In this document: piece after piece, positions 50,943-59,318 of the stretch
Position numbering within the stretch: the first letter of the stretch is position 1
Layout: every line of letters begins with the position of its first letter
NCBI GenBank assembly: GCA_964427505.1
Contig: CAYRUO010000006.1
Span: 1 to 64,000, forward strand
Reading direction: 5' to 3'
Source: Thermanaerothrix sp034436175
Lineage (GTDB): Bacteria; Chloroflexota; Anaerolineae; Anaerolineales; Anaerolineaceae
Length of the DNA stretch: 64,000 nucleotides
The notes under the pieces: generated by a model
Database searches by the model: none
What the model was told of the DNA's origin: nothing
What the model saw: only the letters and a program-made list of their open reading frames with translations
Translations under genes and position numbers: made by a program

Positions 50943-52312
50943 TGGCGGAACGCCTCCCCTCGTGCTTCAAAATCGCGAAAGGCATCGAAACTGGTGCATC
51001 CCGGCGAGAGAAGCACCACATCGCCCGGCTCGGCTACCCGAGCCGCAGTTTGAACGGCTTCTTCTAACGTAGTGCAATGGTCTAAGGTGTAGGGACGTTG
51101 CCCGGCCTGTTGTGGCCCTAAGGCGTGCAAAATCTTTTCTGCGGCTTCACCAAAGACGATTACGTGATCCACGCGTTGGTGGATCAGACGGGCTAATTCT
51201 TCCCAGGGTAGGTTTTTATCTCGCCCACCCAGCAGTAAGACCAAAGGTTCATCGAAGGCGCGAATGGCGGCGGCGGTGCGCTCGGGGGCGGTGGCAATGG
51301 AGTCGTTATACCAGGCAATGCCGCGCCATATCCGCACCAATTCTAGGCGATGGGGGACTCCGGTGAACTCGCGGATGACTTCTCGAGCGGGTGTGGTATC
51401 CCATCCTGCGGCCATGACAACGGCCAGGGTGGCTAATACGTTGGCAATGTTGTGGTCGCCGCGCAAACGAATGTCTTCTCGTGTGAGCAGGGGCTGTAAC
51501 CCGCTGCCATCCCACCAGCAGAGCCTATCACCTTCCAGACATGTACCTGGTTCACCCCGTGGCGGACGTTTGAACCCGAACGTAATGAGTTGCCCCTGCA
51601 CCTGATCGCGCAATGCCCATGCACCTTCATCCTCTCGGTTGAGAATGGCGAAGTCGGTTGCGTTTTGGTGCTGAATAATATGGGCTTTGGCCGCCTGATA
51701 GGCCTCAAAGGTGCCATGGCGATCCAGGTGATTAGGGGTGATATTCAAGATAGCGGCAATGTGGGGGGAACGCGTCATGAGTTCTAACTGAAAGGACGAT
51801 AATTCCATGACGGCAATGTCATGCGGTTGCATTTCATTGAGATAGGAAATGAGAGGGGTACCGATATTGCCCCCCACCCATGCCCGGTGTGAGGGCTCCA
51901 TAACACGTTCGGCAATCTTCCCTACCAATGTGGTGGTCGTGGTTTTACCGGCCGATCCGGTAATACCGATGACCGGGCAAGGGGCTTCTTCGAGAAAGAT
52001 TTGTGAGTCATTCGAAAGGGGAATACTGCGGCGCATGGCTTCTTGCACTATTGGAAGCGTAAGCGGTACCCCACCGGAAACACAGACGAGATCGGTTTGG
52101 TCAAGCAGAGAAATAGGATGTCCACCTAACACCCACTGGATGTTGGGAAGATCGCGGAGTGACTGGCGGGCTGCTTCCATGTGCTCTACCGGCCGCTGAT
52201 CGTTAAGCGTAACCACAGCGCCGCGTTGAGCCAAATAGCGTGCCAGCGCCAGACCCTGCCGTGCCGCGCCCAAGATAAGAACTCGTTGACCTTGCCATCG
52301 CTGTGTCATCAT
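50921..52312 (-). CDS. murD: UDP-N-acetylmuramoylalanine--D-glutamate ligase MurD
   Basis: A 463-residue Mur ligase adding D-Glu. It has VLILGAARQGLALARYL, the ATP loop GITGSAGKTTTTTL, NHLDRHGTFEAY, YNDSIATAPE and LLLGGRDKN. Its start overlaps mraY by 4 nt (ATGA) and its end overlaps ftsW. Confidence 0.97.
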   Translation of the reverse strand: MMTQRWQGQRVLILGAARQGLALARYLAQRGAVVTLNDQRPVEHMEAARQSLRDLPNIQWVLGGHPISLLDQTDLVCVSGGVPLTLPIVQEAMRRSIPLSNDSQIFLEEAPCPVIGITGSAGKTTTTTLVGKIAERVMEPSHRAWVGGNIGTPLISYLNEMQPHDIAVMELSSFQLELMTRSPHIAAILNITPNHLDRHGTFEAYQAAKAHIIQHQNATDFAILNREDEGAWALRDQVQGQLITFGFKRPPRGEPGTCLEGDRLCWWDGSGLQPLLTREDIRLRGDHNIANVLATLAVVMAAGWDTTPAREVIREFTGVPHRLELVRIWRGIAWYNDSIATAPERTAAAIRAFDEPLVLLLGGRDKNLPWEELARLIHQRVDHVIVFGEAAEKILHALGPQQAGQRPYTLDHCTTLEEAVQTAARVAEPGDVVLLSPGCTSFDAFRDFEARGEAFRQWVKQLP

Positions 52313-53301
52313 ACCAACGCCAGTGCTACTCCAAACATCGCAAAAAGAAGGCTAACTAACCAGAAACGCTGAACCACCTGGGTTTCACTCCATCCGCCCA
52401 ACTCAAAGTGATGGTGGAGTGGTGCCATGCGAAAGATGCGCTTGCCCTTGGTGGCTTTGAAATAGGCGACCTGAATAACTACACTGAGCGCCTCACTGAC
52501 CGGGATAATGGCAATGATCGGCAACAAGAGCCACTGACCGGTCATTAGCGCGACCACGCCAAGGGTGGCACCCAAAGCCAACGAGCCGGTATCGCCCATG
52601 AACAATTGGGCGGGATGGACGTTCCACCACAGGAAACCGAACAGCGCCCCAACCAGCGTAAAGCAAAAACGACCCAAAAAGACCTGTCCCTGGAGCAGGG
52701 CGATGCCGCCGTAGGCCGCAAAAGCCGTAGCGGCAATTAATCCGGCTAAACCGTCCAAGCCGTCAGTGAAATTAACCGCATTTGATGCGCCCACAATGAT
52801 GAATACGGCGATAGGAATGTAAAGATTGCCCAGTGTTAACGGTTGTTGAACCCCGGGCCAGAACAATTCAGGCACCTGCAACAGATATTTCAGTGCAAAG
52901 GCTACCACCAGCGCTAAACCAACTTGGAGCAAGAACTTGGTGCGGGCGCGCATTCCCAAACCACGGCGTGGCCCACGGATGCCTTCCCAATCGTCAATCG
53001 CGCCGAGCAGGGCGTAGGAGAGCATGACTAAGAGGGGGAGCAACACTGAACGTCCTAGCACAGTCACACCGATCAAGGAAGCGGCATTGAGTAGGACGGT
53101 CACCAAGGCGACGGGAAGGATAATGAGCACGCCGCCCATGGTAGGGGTGCCCATCTTGGTGAAGTGCCGATCAGGACCTTCAACTCGGATGAGTTTCCCG
53201 ATGCGGAAATGACGCAGTACCCGCAGAAGGGGCGGCCCCCAGATCACCGCCAGCATAAAACTCAAACCACTCAGCGCCAAGGCGAGGGACGTTTCTCTCA
53301 T
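52309..53301 (-). CDS. mraY: Phospho-N-acetylmuramoyl-pentapeptide-transferase MraY
   Basis: A 330-residue membrane enzyme that makes lipid I from UDP-MurNAc-pentapeptide and undecaprenyl phosphate. Motifs are KMGTPTMGGVL, the catalytic AVNFTDGLDGLAG, MGDTGSLALGATLG and APLHHHFELGGWSETQVV. About ten helices are expected. 4-nt overlaps with murF and murD couple translation. Confidence 0.98.
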   Translation of the reverse strand: MRETSLALALSGLSFMLAVIWGPPLLRVLRHFRIGKLIRVEGPDRHFTKMGTPTMGGVLIILPVALVTVLLNAASLIGVTVLGRSVLLPLLVMLSYALLGAIDDWEGIRGPRRGLGMRARTKFLLQVGLALVVAFALKYLLQVPELFWPGVQQPLTLGNLYIPIAVFIIVGASNAVNFTDGLDGLAGLIAATAFAAYGGIALLQGQVFLGRFCFTLVGALFGFLWWNVHPAQLFMGDTGSLALGATLGVVALMTGQWLLLPIIAIIPVSEALSVVIQVAYFKATKGKRIFRMAPLHHHFELGGWSETQVVQRFWLVSLLFAMFGVALALV

Positions 53302-54716
53302 GCGGCTTCCTCCAGTGCGGCAACGATGCGATCCATGCGTAGGCCGTGCGAACCTTTAACCAGAACCACGTCTCCCTCTCTCAGAATCTGACGCAAGACC
53401 TCTACCGCCTGGGAGATATTTTCCACGTGAACAACCCGAGTTGAGGGCAAGCCGGCGTGGAGAGCGGCTTCGGCGATCATGTGCGCTCGCTGTCCTAAGG
53501 TAATCAGATGGTCGGCTACCTCTGCGGCACGAATGCCCACCAGGCGGTGGCCTTCAGCCTCGTAGGGGCCGAGTTCAAGCATATCCCCCAGAACGGCGAT
53601 CTTACGCCCTTCGATTTCGTTCAAGAGATTCAAAGCCGCTAACATGGATTCGGGGGCGGCATTGTAAGAGTCATCCAACACCAACGCGCCATTAGGCAGG
53701 CGTACGGCGACTAGCCGCAGTTGGTTACGGGCTTGCTGTAACCCTTGGATGATCTCTTGCCATGAAAGGCCGCAGACCAACCCAGCAGCGGCGGCGCGCA
53801 ACGCGGTTTGTACCGCATGTCGCCCTAGCATCGGCACCCGCAAATGCAGCACCTCGTGCCCAAAATGCAACCGGAATCGTAATCCTTTTAACCCCTGGCT
53901 TTCGATATTGTCGGCCCAGAGATCAGCCTTAGGGTCAAGGCCGTAATAGAAAATGCGAGCCTGCGTTTTATCGGCCATCCAACGCACCCAAGGGTCATCG
54001 TAGTTGAGAATGGCAATTCCTTCTGGTGCTGGTGGCAGGGCTTGTACCAGTTCGGATTTACCCCGCGCAATGGCTTCTTGTGAGCCCGCTCTTTCGGCGT
54101 GCACCGTGCCGATGTTGGTAATAATCCCGATTTGGGGCAGGGCGAGATCGCACAGAAAGGCAATTTCCCCTGGTACGTAAAAACCCATTTCAAGGACAGC
54201 GCAGTCGTAGCCTGCTCCAAGGCGCAAAAGCGTGAGCGGCAAACCGATTTCGTTATTGAGATTGCCGGGATTTTTTAGGGTGCGATAACGCTGACTCAGA
54301 ACTTCTGCTACGACTTCTTTGGTGGTGGATTTACCGACCGATCCGGTGATCCCGATGACGCGGGGTGAGAACTTACGCCGCCAGAAACGAGCGATATCTT
54401 GAAGTGCACGTAAGGTATCCGGCACCCGAATTATGAAGGGGGGCTCGGGGAGAGGGCTCTCGGTAGGGACAGAGGTTATATCGAATATTGGACGGGAGGT
54501 GGAAATCTCTCGTTGTACAAAGGCCAGCAAAGCGCCGCGCTTGAAGGCATCTTCCACAAAATCATGACCATCGGTGCGTTCGCCCGGAAGGGCGAAGAAC
54601 ATCCCGCCGGGAATGACTTGGCGTGAATCAACCGCTGCCTCGGTCAGGGCCAGCGCCTCAGCCGCGGCGGGGCGTTTTCCGGTCAGGGCTTCCAGAATAT
54701 CACCCAACGTGATCAT
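53298..54716 (-). CDS. murF: UDP-MurNAc-tripeptide--D-Ala-D-Ala ligase MurF
   Basis: A 472-residue Mur ligase adding the D-Ala-D-Ala dipeptide to complete the pentapeptide. It has AVDSRQVIPGGMFFALPGERTDGHDF, the ATP loop GITGSVGKSTTKE, NEIGLPLTLLRL and DDSYNAAPESM. The central ATP loop (GSVGKST) is that of MurF and not MurE. It lies 9 nt after ftsI; murE, often found here, is absent. Confidence 0.95.
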   Translation of the reverse strand: MITLGDILEALTGKRPAAAEALALTEAAVDSRQVIPGGMFFALPGERTDGHDFVEDAFKRGALLAFVQREISTSRPIFDITSVPTESPLPEPPFIIRVPDTLRALQDIARFWRRKFSPRVIGITGSVGKSTTKEVVAEVLSQRYRTLKNPGNLNNEIGLPLTLLRLGAGYDCAVLEMGFYVPGEIAFLCDLALPQIGIITNIGTVHAERAGSQEAIARGKSELVQALPPAPEGIAILNYDDPWVRWMADKTQARIFYYGLDPKADLWADNIESQGLKGLRFRLHFGHEVLHLRVPMLGRHAVQTALRAAAAGLVCGLSWQEIIQGLQQARNQLRLVAVRLPNGALVLDDSYNAAPESMLAALNLLNEIEGRKIAVLGDMLELGPYEAEGHRLVGIRAAEVADHLITLGQRAHMIAEAALHAGLPSTRVVHVENISQAVEVLRQILREGDVVLVKGSHGLRMDRIVAALEEAA

Positions 54717-54725
54717 GAATCTTCC

Positions 54726-56546
54726 TCACGGTTGTTTCATCTGCTGGCGGACCTCATCGGGTGGGATGCGCAAGATGGTCACAGCCTCTTCAACGACATC
54801 ATGGAAGACCGGCGCCGCAATGACCGACGCCCATGGGGAGGCGCTTGGCTTTTCCATCCAGATATAAACGATAAACTGGGGATCGTCTACCGGCCCCCAT
54901 CCCACGAACGAGGCGTTCGTGAGCGGGGACGTATATCCTTGCTCGGTGGGGATACTGGCCGTACCGGTCTTACCGGCCAGGCGGTAGCCGTCCACCAGGG
55001 CAGGCGAAGCCTCGTTGACCAGCGCGTTTGCCAGCATTTCGCTGAGCGTGCGCGCTGTCTCGGGTTTAATCGGCGCCGTCATTAATTTGGGTGAGACTTC
55101 TACCTGCTGACCATTGCGGATATAGGCTTTGACGATGTGCGGTGCCATCATTTTGCCTTCATTCGCGACGGCTGAAATCGCGGTGATCATCTGGATTGGG
55201 GTCACCGAAATCCCTTGGCCGAAGGCATTGGTGCCGAGATCCACCTCATGCCAATCGGTGTCTCCCGGGCGGCGCATAGGATAAAGTGCCTCATAGGCCA
55301 GGTCAATGCCCGTTCGCCGTCCAATCCCAAAGGCTTCAAGGTATTGATAAAAGCGGGTTGGCCCCATTTGGTTAGCGACCCAGGCCAAACAGGTATTAAT
55401 GGAATGCTGCAGACATCCCGTCATGTCTTGTGTGCCCCACACTGTATAATCCCAGTTGTGGAGCGGAATTCCCCCGACCGTGTAACTGCCCACATCCAGG
55501 AAGGTTGACTCGGGAGTTACGGCGCCGCTGTCCAATCCGCCAGCCATCGTCAATACTTTAAACACCGAGCCGGGTTCATAAACCTGAGAAATGGCGCGGT
55601 TAAAGGCAGGAATGTTGATGATGTCAGGGTATTCCCAGTAGCGGTTGAGATTGAAACGCGGCGTGCTGGTCATGGCCAAAATTTCGCCGTTGCGCGGATT
55701 CATGACAACGATCGTAACAGCCTCAGCCCCGCTAGATTCACGCGCCTGATCGGCAATATGTTCAACCGCGGCTTGGAGTTCACGATCTATGGTTAGGATC
55801 AAACTGCTCCCCGGTGGAATTGTGGGAAGATTATCAATTTTGCGTGGGTCTTTGGGGATGCGCACCTGAACTGGTGTGCCGGCCAGCAGGCCGTCATAAT
55901 ACTCTTCGACACCCAGATGACCACCACACCAATCGCCATCACGCTGGCATTCGGCCACATTTTCGGGGCGTTTAAGGAAGTTCACGAACCCTAAGATGTT
56001 TGAGGCTAAATCATTTTCCGGATAGTAACGCATCGGATGCGCAACCCAATACAGTCCGGTCAGATTTATGGGAGAACCTTTGTCTTTAGCCTCTTGGATC
56101 TTCTGTTCAAGTTGACGGATTTTTTCTGCCGGGACAAAATCCGCAATGGTGATAAACTCGGCTTTTCCTTTTTCATAGGGAGTCTCGGCGGCGACCTTGA
56201 TTTCAGTATAACCGGGGCGTTCTAGGATTTCGGACAGCGTCCGAGCAATGGCCTCGGCGCTTTTGGCGTAGTGGACTTCGTCCAGGGCTACCCCTATTTC
56301 GTAAACTTCAACGTTACCGGCCAGCAGATTCCCCCAGCGATCAAAAATGTCCCCACGTTCAGGGAAGAGGGTGCGGACCTCGTAGCTGTAATAAGCCTCA
56401 CCGATTTTAGGAAGTTCTTGGGCTCGGGCATCCGTTTGCAGGCGAATAATCTGCATGAGGGCCAACACTCCCAAGAGCGAGAAAAGAACTCCCACAAGGT
56501 AAAAGCGGAAGGTGGATATTGGATGAACCGGTGATGTGGTGTTCAC
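54726..56546 (-). CDS. ftsI: Division transpeptidase FtsI (class B penicillin-binding protein)
   Basis: A 606-residue class B PBP that cross-links septal peptidoglycan. One N-terminal membrane helix is followed by a dimerisation (pedestal) domain and the transpeptidase domain with EPGSVFKVLTMA (active-site Ser-x-x-Lys), SINTCLAWVANQ (SxN) and AGKTGTASIP (KTG). The start overlaps ftsL by 4 nt. No C-terminal PASTA domains are present. Confidence 0.95.
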   Translation of the reverse strand: MNTTSPVHPISTFRFYLVGVLFSLLGVLALMQIIRLQTDARAQELPKIGEAYYSYEVRTLFPERGDIFDRWGNLLAGNVEVYEIGVALDEVHYAKSAEAIARTLSEILERPGYTEIKVAAETPYEKGKAEFITIADFVPAEKIRQLEQKIQEAKDKGSPINLTGLYWVAHPMRYYPENDLASNILGFVNFLKRPENVAECQRDGDWCGGHLGVEEYYDGLLAGTPVQVRIPKDPRKIDNLPTIPPGSSLILTIDRELQAAVEHIADQARESSGAEAVTIVVMNPRNGEILAMTSTPRFNLNRYWEYPDIINIPAFNRAISQVYEPGSVFKVLTMAGGLDSGAVTPESTFLDVGSYTVGGIPLHNWDYTVWGTQDMTGCLQHSINTCLAWVANQMGPTRFYQYLEAFGIGRRTGIDLAYEALYPMRRPGDTDWHEVDLGTNAFGQGISVTPIQMITAISAVANEGKMMAPHIVKAYIRNGQQVEVSPKLMTAPIKPETARTLSEMLANALVNEASPALVDGYRLAGKTGTASIPTEQGYTSPLTNASFVGWGPVDDPQFIVYIWMEKPSASPWASVIAAPVFHDVVEEAVTILRIPPDEVRQQMKQP

Positions 56547-57031
56547 GGCTTTATCCCCCGCCCTTTAATTCGCCATTGCAAGACTTCTTCCACCATCCAG
56601 TCCCACAGCGATTGTTTGTACGCCGGCTTGATGAGGGGTTCGGGTTTTGAGGATGCCGGCGGGGCGAGTTGGGCTTCTCGCCGTACCAGGGATGGATCTA
56701 CGGCCACGTACAGCGCTTGGGACATATCTGCGGGCTGAAAACCCAATTCACGGGCACGCTGAGCCATAACACTAGCCGAGGTCAAACTGGCCAGTTCGGC
56801 GCGCAGGCTGGCAATTTCCAGGGTTTGGGCTTCACGTGTCGCTTCGAGATGGGTAATTTGATAGCCTACCTCGGTGGCTCGAGCGGAAACGGTGAGATAA
56901 ATTCCGGCAATCAATGCGATCAAGGCCAGGATAGCCAAACCGGCGCCAATCCATTTCAATTGGGTGCGCCAGGGGGATTCACGGTAGGCCTGAAGAAGGG
57001 TTTGATCCATCACGTATCTCTGTTCGCTCAT
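56543..57031 (-). CDS. ftsL: FtsL-like division protein
   Basis: A 162-residue bitopic protein: cytoplasmic N-terminus, one membrane helix (about 30-50), then a coiled-coil stretch (ITHLEATREAQTLEIASLRAELASL) and a tail with a hydrophobic end. This is the FtsL architecture, and it sits in the FtsL place between rsmH and ftsI. Sequence identity in this family is always low, so position carries weight. I take ATG 57031 as start. Confidence 0.8.
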   Translation of the reverse strand: MSEQRYVMDQTLLQAYRESPWRTQLKWIGAGLAILALIALIAGIYLTVSARATEVGYQITHLEATREAQTLEIASLRAELASLTSASVMAQRARELGFQPADMSQALYVAVDPSLVRREAQLAPPASSKPEPLIKPAYKQSLWDWMVEEVLQWRIKGRGIKP

Positions 57032-57051
57032 ACCCAAGGTTGGTTAAGCCA

Positions 57052-57999
57052 TCATGCAATACTCATGCCAAGTGGGAGTTTTTCCGCTACCCGTAGCCGT
57101 GCGCTACGTGCCCGCGGATTTGCCTGGATTTCCTCGGGGCGAGGTCGGATGGGGTGACGGGTGATCTCCCGAAGGGTCGCCTGATGCCCACACGTGCACT
57201 GAGGCTGTTGAGGCGGGCAGAGGCACTGCGTGCTTTCACGTCGGAAGAATTGTTTAACCAGGCGATCTTCCAGAGAGTGGAAAGCAATGACCGCCAAGCG
57301 CCCACCGGGAGCCAGAGCCGTTACTGCCTGAGGCAGAGCGGCTTCTAAGCGTTCTAACTCACGATTGACGGCAATCCGAAGCGCCTGAAAGGTGCGGGTA
57401 GCCGGATGAAGATCGTGGGAATAGCGCCCCACGGCACGGCGGATCACCTCTGCCAGTTCGCGCGTAGTGGATAAAGGACGGTTTTGGACAATGGCGCGCG
57501 CAATTCGACGCGCATAACGTTCTTCACCATAACGCCAGATTAAGTCGGCCAGTTCAGCCTCGGAAAGGTCATTGACCAAATCGGATGCCGTGAGCGGATC
57601 GCTTGGATCAAAGCGCATATCGAGTGGCCCATCATGGAGGAACGAGAACCCCCGCTCGGGCTGATCGAGTTGCATTGAGGAAACTCCAAGATCAAATAAG
57701 ATTCCGTTCACGTGCTCCCATCCTATGGTACGCAATTGATCCTGCAATGTGTCGTAAGCCGCCTGGATTAGGATAAAACGCCCGGAGAAAACCGAAAGGC
57801 GCTGGCTCGCGAGTGCCAACGCCTGTGGGTCTCGATCCAGCCCCAGAAGTTTTCCCTCTGGAGCGCTGGCTTCCAAGATGCCCCAGGCGTGTCCACCGGC
57901 CCCCACCGTTGCATCCACATACTTTCCTGGGCTGCGCGGCAATAAGGCGTTTATGACTTCTTGGTAAAGTACGGGATGATGCGGTAATGAAGCGGCCAT
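57052..57999 (-). CDS. rsmH: 16S rRNA (cytosine-1402-N4)-methyltransferase RsmH
   Basis: A 315-residue enzyme (MraW) methylating C1402 of 16S rRNA. It has PVLYQEVINALLPRSPGKYVDATVG (SAM site), LGLDRDPQAL, ILFDLGVSSMQLDQPERGFSF and VIAFHSLEDRLVKQFF. The start is ATG 57999, 17 nt after mraZ; a longer frame overlaps mraZ and is rejected. Confidence 0.97.
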   Translation of the reverse strand: MAASLPHHPVLYQEVINALLPRSPGKYVDATVGAGGHAWGILEASAPEGKLLGLDRDPQALALASQRLSVFSGRFILIQAAYDTLQDQLRTIGWEHVNGILFDLGVSSMQLDQPERGFSFLHDGPLDMRFDPSDPLTASDLVNDLSEAELADLIWRYGEERYARRIARAIVQNRPLSTTRELAEVIRRAVGRYSHDLHPATRTFQALRIAVNRELERLEAALPQAVTALAPGGRLAVIAFHSLEDRLVKQFFRRESTQCLCPPQQPQCTCGHQATLREITRHPIRPRPEEIQANPRARSARLRVAEKLPLGMSIA

Positions 58000-58016
58000 G
58001 CTCTTACTCAGTACAT

Positions 58017-58451
58017 TTATAATGAGAGTTCGAGAGAGGCAAAGCGCTGAGCGTTGGCTTCGGAATCCTGTAAAAGTTGACGGTGCTCTTCCCACCGCTC
58101 ATAAGACCAGATTTCAAAATAATCCCCCATTCCGACCACCATGGCACGGTTGGCGATTTCGGCATCTTTGCGCAGCCACTGGGGGATAAGGATGCGCCCC
58201 ACGCGATCAATATCAACCCGTTCGGCATGGGAAAACAACAAACGTTTGAGCAACCGCGCATTGGGATCGGTAAGGCTCATCGTGCGTGCGTGTTCGGCTA
58301 GGCGCTCGAAGACCTCGGCGGGCAGGACCATCAGGTTCTGGTCAAAACCCAGCGTGATATAACCGTTGGATCCCAGCAGTTCCCGGAAGCGCGCGGGGAC
58401 CATGAGGCGACCCTTATCATCTACGACGTGCTCATGTTGTCCCAGGAACAT
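58017..58451 (-). CDS. mraZ: Transcriptional regulator MraZ
   Basis: A 144-residue protein of two AbrB-like swapped-hairpin halves, beginning MFLGQHEHVVDDKGRLMVPARFREL; the second half has VDIDRVGRILIPQWLR. It forms a ring that binds repeats upstream of its own gene and represses the dcw cluster. I take ATG 58451, with GAGGA upstream; the longer frame includes leader sequence. Its DNA target is visible upstream. Confidence 0.96.
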   Translation of the reverse strand: MFLGQHEHVVDDKGRLMVPARFRELLGSNGYITLGFDQNLMVLPAEVFERLAEHARTMSLTDPNARLLKRLLFSHAERVDIDRVGRILIPQWLRKDAEIANRAMVVGMGDYFEIWSYERWEEHRQLLQDSEANAQRFASLELSL

Positions 58452-58478
58452 TCGTTCTACATCCTCGATATATGGCGA

Positions 58479-58498
58479 GACGCCGGCTGACCGGCGTC
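58479..58498 (-). promoter_or_regulatory. Hairpin in the mraZ leader
   Basis: Perfect 8-bp arms GACGCCGG / CCGGCGTC with a 4-nt loop, between the MraZ repeats and the mraZ start. No T run follows, so it is not a terminator; it may stabilise the mRNA. Confidence 0.4.
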
Positions 58499-58532
58499 CC
58501 ACAAATTACCACTTGCCACCACTTTCTACCAC
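58499..58532 (-). promoter_or_regulatory. MraZ operator: four GTGG repeats at 10-bp spacing
   Basis: On the minus strand GTGG occurs at exactly 10-bp intervals (complement CCAC at 58499, 58509, 58519 and 58529). Repeated GTGG units at about one helix turn are the known MraZ target in E. coli and mollicutes. The array begins directly after the -10 box and so covers the transcription start. Confidence 0.85.
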
Positions 58533-58561
58533 AGTATAGCCGATTTAAGGGCGATTTGCAA
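58533..58561 (-). promoter_or_regulatory. dcw cluster promoter (PmraZ)
   Basis: On the minus strand TTGCAA (58556-58561), a 17-bp spacer and TATACT (58533-58538), immediately upstream of the MraZ repeats. Leader about 75 nt. Confidence 0.8.
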
Positions 58562-58618
58562 GTAACTTACAAGACTGTAATCTTAAAAAATGCTGAGAAT
58601 CGGCTCGAGATGCGGTGT

Positions 58619-59311
58619 TCATGGCAGATCACGGGATGGAGGCAAGAGATGGATGAGATGGACCGGCGAGGGTAGGATGAGATCTGCACCAGCCCGACGC
58701 AGTTCACGCTCGGTGCCAAAACCGCACAACACCCCCACGGCTTGGGCACCAGCGGCTTTGGCTGCATGAATATCGGGGGTGGTGTCACCTACCATCAGGC
58801 ACGTGTGTGGATCAACCCCCATGGCTGCAGCTGCCCAGAGGATCGGATCGGGGAAAGGTTTCATGTGGGGCGTCGTTTGCGCAGTCACCACCACCCGGAA
58901 AAAATGGCACAGGTGATATTGCTCAAGGAAGGCTTGAGTTGTGGTTTCGTCTCGTGCGCTTACAATGGCTAAAGGGTAGTGATGGTTTAATGCATGAAGC
59001 AGGATGGGAATCCCTGGAATCATTTGAAATTTACGTCGTGCCAATCGTTTTTTTCCGCGTAAACGCTGGCTTAGTTTTTGGAAAGGGTGGTCTAAGCCCG
59101 AGCGGTCGAGTAGCGTGAAGAACCAATTTCCCGGAGTTTCACTGCTCATTACCAGCCAACGCGCCAGGCGATGACGTTGGTGGGCAGGAAGAAAGAAAAA
59201 GTAGGATTTGAGGGCAGATTCCAATCCCTGCACCCATTCGTCATCGGTGTCGCTCAGGGTGCCGTCGAGATCAAAGCAGATTGCACGGATGCGCGAAATA
59301 TCAAGGGGCAT
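58619..59311 (-). CDS. HAD superfamily hydrolase (phosphatase)
   Basis: A 230-residue HAD phosphatase with an inserted alpha-helical cap. The nucleophile motif FDLDGTLSD has D14 and D16, motif II is AIVSARDE, and the acid motif is MVGDTTPDIHAAKAAGAQAVGV. It looks like phosphoglycolate phosphatase (Gph) but the substrate is not certain. It lies 7 nt after the metallopeptidase gene on the same strand. Confidence 0.85.
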   Translation of the reverse strand: MPLDISRIRAICFDLDGTLSDTDDEWVQGLESALKSYFFFLPAHQRHRLARWLVMSSETPGNWFFTLLDRSGLDHPFQKLSQRLRGKKRLARRKFQMIPGIPILLHALNHHYPLAIVSARDETTTQAFLEQYHLCHFFRVVVTAQTTPHMKPFPDPILWAAAAMGVDPHTCLMVGDTTPDIHAAKAAGAQAVGVLCGFGTERELRRAGADLILPSPVHLIHLLPPSRDLP

Positions 59312-59318
59312 CGTAATG

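Noticed and set aside
57999..58095. N-terminal extension of rsmH
   Set aside because: The extra 32 residues would overlap mraZ and do not belong to the family N-terminus.
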